Of a stretch of 56,843 bases of DNA, positions 45,579-55,100 are shown piece by piece. A program made the translations under genes and the position numbers. The number at the start of each line of letters is the position of its first letter. The first letter of the stretch is position 1. The stretch is taken from positions 1 through 56,843 of the forward strand of contig JAFXVI010000038.1 of the NCBI GenBank assembly GCA_017524595.1, in the 5' to 3' direction. The stretch comes from Lachnospiraceae bacterium. GTDB taxonomy: Bacteria > Bacillota > Clostridia > Lachnospirales > Lachnospiraceae. Below the pieces are notes generated by a model that was given only the letters and a program-made list of their open reading frames with translations, did not search any database and was not told where the DNA came from.

Positions 45579-47884
45579 GTCGAATTTTCATTGCTATCAG
45601 TTACTCTTTGCCATGTCACACCCTTTAATGTTCCTTCCTGCCCCTTTTCCATAACAAGCCATGACTGAATCAGCCAACAATCCACTCCAATACCAAAGTC
45701 TACACCATCACATAGATCACCGTTTTCATCAAACATGCTTCTATATACATCGACATCGCATATATCCATTTCACCTCCGTATGCATTTATCGTTATTTTG
45801 CATACTTTATAGTCCATATCATATGGCACGGGATCTATATGAAGCCTATAAATCCATTTATATTTTCCCGAATAAAGGTTTATCATCCTGTCTTGATCGA
45901 TTTTAAAGGGATTATCGCCGGTTCCTGCATGGAATGTCCTTTTCTTTCCTCCAAGAACAATATCACCGATATCATTCGTATCCAGGCCCTGTGCCTTAGC
46001 CTCATCTTTCATATCAAGCGAGTATACTGCCGTACAATATTCACTCACATTGTATCCAGCCATTTTAAGTGCATTAATCACACCCTCATCATTGGTATAC
46101 AAGGCATGCGAATCCGAAATCTCTGAATACAAAAAACCACTGTTTAAGAAAACAGGGGAATCAAGCTCTTTATCAACCAGGACCGTTGTGTTTTTATATC
46201 TTGCGAGTTCTTCGCCATCGTATAATGACCTACTTATGCCGTCGTACCTTCTATGATACAATTCTCCAAGCCTGTCAACATATATCTTACCGACTTTCGA
46301 ATTAAGCATAACTTCAAAGGGAGCAGAATCACCATCGGGCAAAGAGGCATATTTTTCTATAACCGAATCAATCCTGTATGTCAACCATACGAAAGTCAAT
46401 ACAAGGAACATGACAGATATCGTTATCGCAGCTTTAAGTGAAATACCAGTTCTGACATGACACATTTTACCGGCCCAAAAACGAGAAACACCTGATATCG
46501 CAATTGTCAAAAGCAACTCAATGGCAAGTATGGCAATAAACACATATGCCTGATCGTTTATGCTGAGAGTAAGCAATCTGAGTCGTGGTACCAGCAATAA
46601 AATAATAATGAAAGCAGCTATTAGGCTGGCTGCAAAAAAGCCTGCTTGGATTGTCTCATAATGCTCATTATCATGTATTCTGTCTGCAGACTCTTTTCCC
46701 TTATTGTCAGATTCTTCTTTTCCCTCCGTAAGCGCTGCAAAAGGCAGAATGATAAATATATTATAGAATACCTGCATAAAATGATGCTCCGACATTGCAT
46801 GAACAGCGATCAGTGTAAGTGCCATAACCATACGGCGTTCTCCACTTTTTATCGCCCTTCTTGTCATCAATATCCATAGAAACGACATGATAAGCCATAT
46901 AACTATTCCATAATAAATAAACAGCCTTATATAACTGCTGTCGATAAAGAAATAATCTGCATGATTATATGTGGAGCCCCCGGCTCCTATCTGCTTAAAC
47001 GGGGCTCCAAACGCAGATATTCCATTTTCCATAAATGCTCTTACAGGCTGGGAAAATCTGTGTGTAAAATTATCGTCGAGAAAAATCGCAAAAGCATATC
47101 CCTTATAATATGACCATGTAATAAATATCATGATAAATCCAGCCAACGGAAATACCGCCTGCATGACAATGTCTGCCACACACTTTATGCATCTTATGTA
47201 TTTATGTTTATCTGCATAACGTTTTTCAACAATTCCATATATTATCAAAACTGCAAAAACAGCACTGCATATAATACCCGTTGTGCTATAAGCAAGATAA
47301 TAAGCCACCACAAATGTAAGAGCCGGAAAAATCAGCGACAGTTCATCCGAAAGCCCCTTCCATAAAACCCATAACGATATTATAAGGAAGAAGATTATAG
47401 AGGCAAAATCAGTAGGATATCTTATCCCCATAGAACTCCTGATATGCCCTTCCTTTATATACACAAGGTCTGGTATGAATCCGCATAACGCAGCAATGAT
47501 CGTACATAGAACTACACTTCCGACTGAAATAAGATATACTCTTAATATCTTCCTGTAATTGATACCTATGCATCCCAGAGTCATAACCCCAAGCGTTGCA
47601 AAATGCTCCACATCCCAGCTCAATGTATATATAACATTAATGAACACAGCACACCAGACCAGCTTATCTTTATAGTGTGGAATTATCCTTATAATGACTA
47701 CTACCGATATAAGAACTGATAGCATATTATCAAGAGCATCCGGAATCTGAAATGTGAACATAGTTATCCCAAGAGTCATAACCCCAAGGTATATTGCACA
47801 CAAGCACAGAAATACAGGCTCTGTGAGCTTATCACACTTTTTCCTTATTACTTCATCATTTAAATACCTAGATATCATACCCAT
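45575..47884 (-). CDS. Polytopic membrane protein, Wzy/O-antigen-polymerase-like, with outer C-terminal domain
   Basis: 769 residues. Ten or more helices in about 30-430 with a large loop after the middle helices (around AFMENGISAFGAPFK), then three more helices (about 450-560), then a ~210-residue soluble C-terminal part. The layout and the polar loop residues recall oligosaccharide repeat-unit polymerases and O-antigen ligases, but I see no decisive motif. Its start overlaps the GT-C gene; I use the ATG at 47882-47884 behind GGA. Cotranscribed with the GT-C and FAD genes, so it probably acts on the same glycan. Confidence 0.65.
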   Translation of the reverse strand: MGMISRYLNDEVIRKKCDKLTEPVFLCLCAIYLGVMTLGITMFTFQIPDALDNMLSVLISVVVIIRIIPHYKDKLVWCAVFINVIYTLSWDVEHFATLGVMTLGCIGINYRKILRVYLISVGSVVLCTIIAALCGFIPDLVYIKEGHIRSSMGIRYPTDFASIIFFLIISLWVLWKGLSDELSLIFPALTFVVAYYLAYSTTGIICSAVFAVLIIYGIVEKRYADKHKYIRCIKCVADIVMQAVFPLAGFIMIFITWSYYKGYAFAIFLDDNFTHRFSQPVRAFMENGISAFGAPFKQIGAGGSTYNHADYFFIDSSYIRLFIYYGIVIWLIMSFLWILMTRRAIKSGERRMVMALTLIAVHAMSEHHFMQVFYNIFIILPFAALTEGKEESDNKGKESADRIHDNEHYETIQAGFFAASLIAAFIIILLLVPRLRLLTLSINDQAYVFIAILAIELLLTIAISGVSRFWAGKMCHVRTGISLKAAITISVMFLVLTFVWLTYRIDSVIEKYASLPDGDSAPFEVMLNSKVGKIYVDRLGELYHRRYDGISRSLYDGEELARYKNTTVLVDKELDSPVFLNSGFLYSEISDSHALYTNDEGVINALKMAGYNVSEYCTAVYSLDMKDEAKAQGLDTNDIGDIVLGGKKRTFHAGTGDNPFKIDQDRMINLYSGKYKWIYRLHIDPVPYDMDYKVCKITINAYGGEMDICDVDVYRSMFDENGDLCDGVDFGIGVDCWLIQSWLVMEKGQEGTLKGVTWQRVTDSNENST

Positions 47885-49520
47885 CAATTCCAAATTTCTT
47901 AAGACAATCCTTACGTACATATATTTGCCGGCTGAATGTTGCCGTCTTATTCTTCCCCATATAATACCCCTTCATTTCAGCCACATCAACATAATCACCT
48001 AAAGATATCTCATCATCGTATACAAGCTTAAGTGCCGGTGTTCCTACCAACACTTCCGGTATCCCGCAAGCATGCCATAATCTGTATGCTTCAAGATTCT
48101 CTTCCTTGGATGAACACAGGTGTGATGCATATCCTTTCCTGTGGTCTCTCGCATTATGGTTAAAAAAAATATTATCATCAAAATACGGAAGTATCGCAAC
48201 TGCGTCCAATGTATTCTCACTTTCCAGATAATCGTAGTCCATCATAACGTTATCCGGAGCATCACTTCGCATATCCCAACTTATCATAATAGCTGCGTTT
48301 TCCATATTATGTTCCTTGATAAAATCTGCAATAGCCTTTGACTCACTATATGGAAGCCTTACATCATCTATGCATATCTTCATGCAATATCCGGCTGAAA
48401 AAGCCACGATTACGATCGGAAGCACCTTAAATGCGCACACGATCAAAGCAATATCCTTCTCACCCAGACGGGAAAACATTACATTTTTAATCTTTAAACA
48501 TCTGTCGCTTATAAATGAAATATCATATACTGCCCATATATAACTGCACAGCCAGATCATGCCTATTCCGGTATGGTTACCGGAGCCATAAAAGCACATA
48601 AATAAAATGTAAAACAGATATGGAACAATATAATACTTTATATCTCTTCTCTTTGATATAAGAATGATGATCCCCAAAATGAATAGTGTTGTTATAAGTC
48701 CGGGGATCGTATCAACAATCCCCATCGTTTCCCAAGTTGGAAGTCCGGTCACCGAAATAAAAGTATCTCCCGGAAGCACAAAAATAAAATACAAAAGCTT
48801 TCGTATTAAATAATTGTTTGAAACATTTCCCAACGCATATACATCACTAAACGGAATTATCAAGTACACTACGGGTAATACTGCAACAAGCAGAACAAGG
48901 AGCGCATACAGCCTTATGTCTTTATGAATATCCCTGAATCTATTACTTCTATATTCAGCTATAATATCCAATAACCAGCATATACTTATTCCTCCTGCGA
49001 TCAATATGCCATAGATACTGGTAAGACACAGAAGGTACAGGCCTCCTGCAAAACGACATGGTTTTGTTTTTCTGTTTTTGAAAGACATTGCTATAAGGAC
49101 GCATGATAATTCAAGTACACAATATGTCCTGCTGATAACTCCATATTGATAAAAGAAAAAATACGTAAAAGGTAATATATATCTTATCACCTTGGGAAAT
49201 GGAGATTTGAACACTATAAGTAATACCGTTAACACCGAGAAGATCAGAGATATACCCTTAAGACCAATCAGATAAGGCACGCCGAGCTTGGCCGGAACAG
49301 ATAGTATAAGCGACCACAGCGGCGGATGACCCTCTGTATGAGGCAATACTGTCATGATCTCCCTGTATGTTGCAGTCTTTCCAATTTCCCATGCCTGTGC
49401 CTCATCGAACCATGGTTCATGGAAAAAAGATACTATAATAAATAAAACCATATACAGAATAACAACGGCGATTTCAATACCGCCAGCGTTAAATATGTTT
49501 GATAGCTTACCTCTCCTCAT
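47868..49520 (-). CDS. GT-C fold membrane glycosyltransferase
   Basis: 550 residues, about eleven helices. The first outer loop has [13 protein letters not shown] and a TEGHPPLW motif, which match the Asp/Glu catalytic loop of GT-C enzymes that use polyprenyl-phosphate sugars (ArnT/PMT-like). The C-terminal ~150 residues are outside. It would transfer a sugar to a surface glycan or protein. The ATG at 49518-49520 follows AAGGA and overlaps the end of the FAD gene by 14 bases; earlier in-frame starts lie deeper in that gene. Confidence 0.82.
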   Translation of the reverse strand: MRRGKLSNIFNAGGIEIAVVILYMVLFIIVSFFHEPWFDEAQAWEIGKTATYREIMTVLPHTEGHPPLWSLILSVPAKLGVPYLIGLKGISLIFSVLTVLLIVFKSPFPKVIRYILPFTYFFFYQYGVISRTYCVLELSCVLIAMSFKNRKTKPCRFAGGLYLLCLTSIYGILIAGGISICWLLDIIAEYRSNRFRDIHKDIRLYALLVLLVAVLPVVYLIIPFSDVYALGNVSNNYLIRKLLYFIFVLPGDTFISVTGLPTWETMGIVDTIPGLITTLFILGIIILISKRRDIKYYIVPYLFYILFMCFYGSGNHTGIGMIWLCSYIWAVYDISFISDRCLKIKNVMFSRLGEKDIALIVCAFKVLPIVIVAFSAGYCMKICIDDVRLPYSESKAIADFIKEHNMENAAIMISWDMRSDAPDNVMMDYDYLESENTLDAVAILPYFDDNIFFNHNARDHRKGYASHLCSSKEENLEAYRLWHACGIPEVLVGTPALKLVYDDEISLGDYVDVAEMKGYYMGKNKTATFSRQIYVRKDCLKKFGIDGYDI

Positions 49521-51117
49521 GGTATTCCTTCTCGGTATTAACATTCCATAATGCAGTCTGATCTGTACTTCCGCCAAGTATAAGCTTTAGTGCCTCAAAC
49601 GATGTCATCATAGAGTGATCCATATTATTGTACCTGTGCTGCCCGTTTCTTCCAACGCAATATAGATTGCTTATAGTCTTAAGAAACTCTGTCAGCTTAT
49701 TCATCTCACTATAGGTATCAAAGTATGCAGGATAGGCTTTCTTAACCCGTTCAAGATGAGTGTCTATCACATCCTCCGGCCTGTCGATGATACCTATCCT
49801 CACCATTTCAGATATACCCATTCTGGCAAAGTCATTATCAGACATATTCCAATATTCATCGCCTTCGTTTACAAAATATTCAAGCCCTAGCCATACGGTA
49901 TTATCCAGGTCTTCTACCATATAGGGTGACCAGTTATTATATATCTGCATCCTTCCCATGCGCACACGTCTGTCCTGAATGTATATCCAGCAATCCGGTA
50001 CTATATTGGATACCGTCTTCATATCGGTAATGTTTTTAAGCTTTAGTTTGGAAACAAGCACTCCAAGAGTCATATAATCCCGATACGGCAGGCCCGCAGC
50101 AATACGGGCAGGTTCAGCCGGCACATCATTCATACCCTCTATAAGTTCACGGACAGGCATGGAAGAAATAACATAATCTGCAGTGAGCCTGACTTCCTGT
50201 CCATCCTTTATATAAACCACATCTTCAATCCTTTTATCTCTTAGTCCAAACCTTACAGCTCTGGCCCCTTTTATAATCTTACCGCCATTCTTTTCAATCT
50301 CTGCGGCTACCAGCTCCCAAAGCTGTCCCGGACCAAACTTAGGATATTTGAACTCCTCTATAAGCGATGTCTCAACCTTTCGGTTCCTTACATCAAAAGT
50401 TCTGCCTAATACATCTCTTAATATCGCAAAAATGGATAAACCCTTTACCCTCTGTCCTCCCCAGGAGGCATCTATCTCCCTTGGATGCCGCCCCCAGATG
50501 TTCTCCGTATAATATTCGAAAAACATTGAATACAGCTTCCTTCCAAAACGATTAATATAAAAATTCTCAAGATTATCCTCCGGACGCTTATGAAGTATTG
50601 AGATAAGATATGAGAAGCCTACCTTTATAGTGTTACCAAAACCCATATTTTTAAAGGTGGCCATTGAAAGGCTTATCGGATAGTCATAGAATTTATCATC
50701 AAAAAGTATTCTTGAAACGCGCCTCCTAAACAGCATCACTCTGTCTGTCTGCTCAGGATCACTGTTCTTATTATAACCGTCAGGCTCAGTATTTTCTCTT
50801 GAACCCGAATTTACTGAAGCCAGATAGGATTCAACAGCATTTCTACCCATGGCCGCATCATCCTTTGCCTCGGATGTCTGCATAGGCATTATCTCGTCCC
50901 ACCACTCATTAACTTCGGGAATCTTGGAGAAAAACCGATGGCCGCCCATATCCATACGGTTTCCCTTATAATTTACCGTCTTGGATATTCCGCCAATATC
51001 TTCCGTTTCCTCAAGCACGATAATTTCAAAATTTTCATTTTTAACAGCAAGTTCATATGCCGCAGTCAACCCTGCCGGACCTGCGCCAATAACAATTACC
51101 CTTTTCACTACACACAC
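49507..51117 (-). CDS. FAD-dependent oxidoreductase, UDP-galactopyranose mutase/amine oxidase type
   Basis: 536 residues. N-terminal FAD-binding [18 protein letters not shown], the ribose-binding Glu in [14 protein letters not shown], a [11 protein letters not shown] motif and a C-terminal [17 protein letters not shown] flavin contact. The family lies between Glf-type mutases and protoporphyrinogen-oxidase-like proteins, and usually occurs in polysaccharide loci. The gene starts five bases after a pilin gene and overlaps a glycosyltransferase gene, so a sugar nucleotide substrate is likely. Start GTG at 51117 (or GTG three codons on); the ribosome site is weak. Confidence 0.82.
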   Translation of the reverse strand: MCVVKRVIVIGAGPAGLTAAYELAVKNENFEIIVLEETEDIGGISKTVNYKGNRMDMGGHRFFSKIPEVNEWWDEIMPMQTSEAKDDAAMGRNAVESYLASVNSGSRENTEPDGYNKNSDPEQTDRVMLFRRRVSRILFDDKFYDYPISLSMATFKNMGFGNTIKVGFSYLISILHKRPEDNLENFYINRFGRKLYSMFFEYYTENIWGRHPREIDASWGGQRVKGLSIFAILRDVLGRTFDVRNRKVETSLIEEFKYPKFGPGQLWELVAAEIEKNGGKIIKGARAVRFGLRDKRIEDVVYIKDGQEVRLTADYVISSMPVRELIEGMNDVPAEPARIAAGLPYRDYMTLGVLVSKLKLKNITDMKTVSNIVPDCWIYIQDRRVRMGRMQIYNNWSPYMVEDLDNTVWLGLEYFVNEGDEYWNMSDNDFARMGISEMVRIGIIDRPEDVIDTHLERVKKAYPAYFDTYSEMNKLTEFLKTISNLYCVGRNGQHRYNNMDHSMMTSFEALKLILGGSTDQTALWNVNTEKEYHEER

Positions 51118-51121
51118 TCGT

Positions 51122-51583
51122 TTACTTTATTATCAGATCATCTACTGATCCTGGAACATTAGAAGATACTGTTACGGTTACTTTCTGTGTGGCACCATCA
51201 ACCCTGACCTTAATATCTTCATTACTGTATGCCTTGGATTTGAAACGATTCTTTATGGTTCCCAAATCGTCAACCTGAAGGAACGATTTGATTGTGGCAA
51301 CAAATTCAGTATACGGTTTATCCGTGTAACCTGAAACACCTATCTGCTCAATATTGATATCCGAAAAACCATCAAGCGGTCTTTCCTCGATATTCTCATC
51401 AGCCATCGCAACCGTTACTGCATCATGTACTGACGTAGCAATCTCTATATCTGTTTCCATACGCGATTTTTCAACATACTTAATATATTGCGGTGCAAGT
51501 AACGCAACCAGTATAGCCATTATTGCAATAACTATTACTAATTCTACCAATGAAAAACCTTCATTCCTTATCTCTTCATCCAT
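51122..51583 (-). CDS. Type IV pilin-like protein (class III signal, short form)
   Basis: 153 residues from the ATG at 51581-51583. A 9-residue leader (ends EG), then [20 protein letters not shown] with Phe+1 and Glu+5. The frame opens further upstream to an ATG at 51661, but that ATG lies inside the terminator stem, so the shorter form is chosen; GGAG is 11 bases ahead, rather far. Paralogue of 42497-42952 (VEKSRxxTD, GFSxxN, FLQVDDL and KSKAY blocks). The next gene, for the FAD enzyme, starts only five bases after its stop, so pilin and sugar enzymes share a transcript. Confidence 0.85.
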   Translation of the reverse strand: MDEEIRNEGFSLVELVIVIAIMAILVALLAPQYIKYVEKSRMETDIEIATSVHDAVTVAMADENIEERPLDGFSDINIEQIGVSGYTDKPYTEFVATIKSFLQVDDLGTIKNRFKSKAYSNEDIKVRVDGATQKVTVTVSSNVPGSVDDLIIK

Positions 51584-51630
51584 GTGGCATGCAACTCCAT
51601 TAATATGAGAATAAAAACCTTCAATCTCTA

Positions 51631-51661
51631 AAATGGGTTGTCTGTACAACAGGCAACCCAT
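51631..51661 (-). terminator. Probable terminator after the pilin-like gene 51677-52144
   Basis: Stem of 7 + 4 pairs (51634-51640/51642-51645 with 51649-51652/51654-51660) broken by one A-C mismatch on the minus strand, 3-base loop, followed by TTTTAG. The U-tract is short, so partial read-through to the pilin gene is likely. On the plus strand the stem is continuous with a G-U pair. Confidence 0.55.
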
Positions 51662-51676
51662 ACATTTTATTTCAAG

Positions 51677-52144
51677 TTAAAACATAACATCCCCATGCTC
51701 ATTAGGAGCAGTTGATCTGACAGTAAGATGTATCTCCTTACTGTCCTCATACATATAGATAACATATCTGCTTCCCTTAAATGCCTCTGATTTAAAACCT
51801 TCGCCTTCCAGCTCTTCAAGACTTGACACATCCAGTCTCTTACACAGTTCTTCATTAAATTCCTGCAGAGTACTCATCTCACTAAAATCACTAAGTGAAA
51901 TATCCCATAGGGCAGTAGGCATATTTGAAAGGCTTTCATCTTCCACAATTGACTGCATGGCCGAATAAACACGCTCTATTGATTTAATATCCCTATCTAT
52001 ACGTTTTTTTTCCGCATATTCCTTAATCTTAGGCATAGAAATATATATTATCACTGCCGCAGTAACGGTTATCAGGGAAAGAACTATCGTCAGTTTAAAA
52101 AATAAACTGTATTCCTTAACCTCCTTCTGACTTATTATTCCCAT
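51677..52144 (-). CDS. Membrane-anchored pilin-like protein lacking the prepilin peptidase site
   Basis: 155 residues. One N-terminal helix (about 15-35) followed by KIKEYAEKKRIDRDIKSIERVYSAM (broken here for reading as KEYAEKKRIDRD) that parallels the [11 protein letters not shown] helix of the pilins, and a C-terminal block (SSLEELEGEGFKSEAFKGS) that parallels their [17 protein letters not shown]. But there is no Gly before the helix, no Phe/Ile+1 and no Glu+5. So it looks like a pilin relative that stays in the membrane unprocessed. ATG with AGAGG five bases upstream; nine bases after the giant gene's stop. Confidence 0.72.
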   Translation of the reverse strand: MGIISQKEVKEYSLFFKLTIVLSLITVTAAVIIYISMPKIKEYAEKKRIDRDIKSIERVYSAMQSIVEDESLSNMPTALWDISLSDFSEMSTLQEFNEELCKRLDVSSLEELEGEGFKSEAFKGSRYVIYMYEDSKEIHLTVRSTAPNEHGDVMF

Positions 52145-52153
52145 GATCACCTC

Positions 52154-55100
52154 TTAATCCAGGTCAAAAACTTCAGTCCTTACAATATTTGCAGCCGCCG
52201 TGGATGTCATTGTTGAATTCACACCTGTTTTCGAATTAGTAACACTGTCTGTTGCGACCACAAACAGATTTATAGTATTCTTAAGGTTAGATCCTGATCC
52301 CATGAATGCACCCATAGCATCCATCGCAAATGAAACCTTATGAACAGCTCCATTCTTAAGATTATTAAGATCCCCCTCCAAAATAGCGCCTGTTTCAGGA
52401 TCCATATATGTCACACTGGTTGTATCAACCGGAAGCTCCTTTACAGTATACTCATTAGTATTATACCTGATAGTTGTCGCACCGGTTGTTCCGGCGGGAA
52501 CTTCATAGTAGAACTTGGCACTCATCGTATGTGACACGAACTCTGCATTCTGAACAAGGCTCACCTGTTCAGGCATAAAATAGACATCCTTGGTAACACC
52601 GATAATCTCCCCTTGGTCGGCATGCTGGGAAATATCAAGCTGTTCATCATATGTAATATAAATATTGTCAGTATTCCTCTTGCCCGCATATCCTTCCTTA
52701 AACGTTATATCAGGAGCATGTAAGCCTGATCTGTAGGCAGCAACTATAGTATTTATGAACAGCTTCATCTCATTTTCGGAATCGCCCTTCATAACATCTG
52801 AATGCCCTACTCCACTATAGGTTACATTACCCTTATTATAGATATAATAATTATTTCGTACATCACCCGGAGACATTGCATACATATCCGCCGGCTTGCC
52901 GTTTTTAGCCTCATCATCAACAAGACCCGAATCATCAAGACAATACCAGACTACAATATCACTCTCACCGTCAAAATCATCATCCGCTGTCACATCAAGC
53001 TGGAACCACTGCTCATGTGTATTAGCCACCGGGAATTTATCCGGCAGTTTGTAAGGATACTCCGTGATCTGACCGCCATTAACCTTCTTAACACTCATAT
53101 CGTAGTACTGACCGACAGTATGTATATGATGCCTTTTATCATATGAATCACAATTAGGATCAACATCACTTCCATTCTCAGGATTTCTGTAATTATCTAT
53201 CCATCCATAATCATCATGAGTATGATCGATATCCTTAAGATTTGCCAATGGCTCCGTAACGTTTTTGTTCGGAGAGGCTTTCTCATATACGTCCTTATAT
53301 TGTGTTCCAAAATATCCACTAGTATTTATATTGCCATAAGTAAATCCATGTATCTGCGAACTGGTGATCTTATTGCTGTCCGTACGGGAAGTTCTGGGCT
53401 TATATATACTGTCATGTACATACGTTCCATCTTTCGCCTCATTCAGCACATTATATCTATCCATTCCAACAAGATTTCTAAGCTTTTCGTTGCACTCATA
53501 ACCGGTATTGGCACTGTATGTATCCAGAAGCCTTATACCATTATATACAGTACCGCTACTGTACCCATTCTCATCCACCAATGTACTCATCATCGATGTA
53601 CAGTCATGAGTAAACAAAATGCTGTGTCCTGAATTAACAAAATCTTTTATAGCTTCTACAGCTATCATATTCGGTGCTACATAGCAATCACCAAATCCCA
53701 TTATTACCATATCATAAGCTGCAATCGCATCGCTGTACTCCTGTTTGATGGAATTACGAAGCTCCTCATCGTATCCGTTTATCTCAACACTCATTTGGTT
53801 ACGTCTTGTCGTATTAAGAGTTCTAACCTGAGCATCGTTTATTCTATACCTTGCTCTGACCCTTGCGCTGTATGTTGGCGACATCGCACTGAATTCCGTT
53901 GATGTTACCGTTGTGATCTTGATATCATAAGGCACACAGTTATCTGTAAGAAGATCATAGAACTTATTCCCGCTCCCTGCTTCATACTCTTGCTGCATAT
54001 TCCAGGTAGAATGATATACGCCTTCAATCTTCTGTATCCAGCCATCTCTTCTTAATGATACTTCATAATTATCACCATGCTTTAAATTGCTTCGTTCCAA
54101 ATAAGACGCATTCCCTTCATTGGAACCTCTTCCATTATCAACTGATTCAACGTCAACAGAATTAATCTGGAGAACCTTGATCTCAGGCTTGGTATTTGAC
54201 ATCTGATAATATCCGGTAGCATTTGCACGCCTTAACGTATTACCTGATTGCTTTACTACAATACGCCACGGAATAACACCTGCCTGTGAGCCTGACAAAC
54301 GGTAAGTACCATAATAAGTCACTCCCGGTCGTACCGCATATGTTCCTCCTGTTTTAGATATTACTTCACCGGAATCTGAATTGACTAATCTCGTGAAATC
54401 CACGCTCTCCTGAGTAGCAGAATATTTTCCATCAGCATTTACGTCTATATATAGGTTAACATAATAATCATCAGTTGCACTTACAGCGCCCTTGTTATCT
54501 ATACTGAAATTGAACGGTACATAAAAATATCCATCTTCTGTATCTTTATATACATTCTGTGTTGTTGTCATTGAAGCTGCGGCATTTCCATACATAGTCA
54601 GCTTTGGTTTAGAAAGATTCAGATAGAAATCAAATAATCCCGGTGAAAGATTAGATAACTTAAATACATTATCTTCATTCATCACGCTCTCTATAAAACT
54701 GTACATATATGATGCCGTGTCAACCTTGCATTTATTTATACTATATGTTTGATCCGTGTTCCTGATGAAGAAAGAATCATCCATGACTATAGGAAAGCCT
54801 GCGTTAACGAAGTCTTTAAGCGCATTGACCTTCTCCTGCGTTATATCATTTCCGCCATACCTCGTCTTATATACATCCCTGTCATTACCAGTCTTTATTA
54901 CCATCGCGGACTTTACGCCCCCATTGCCCTTAGTACCGCTCACATACTCATTATCGAGCATTCCAGCAAGATGAATCTGCATGTATGCATAATCGCCGAC
55001 GTTGGAATAAACTAAGCCATCCATATTAAGATCATTGTAATCTGTCATCTTCACCTGGGCATTGTAATCCTCCTGCGTTGCCCTCCCTGCCGTCACATCT

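Noticed and set aside
51584-51661. Longer pilin start at the ATG 51659-51661
   Set aside because: That ATG is within the terminator stem and would give a 36-residue leader; the ATG at 51581-51583 gives a normal leader.
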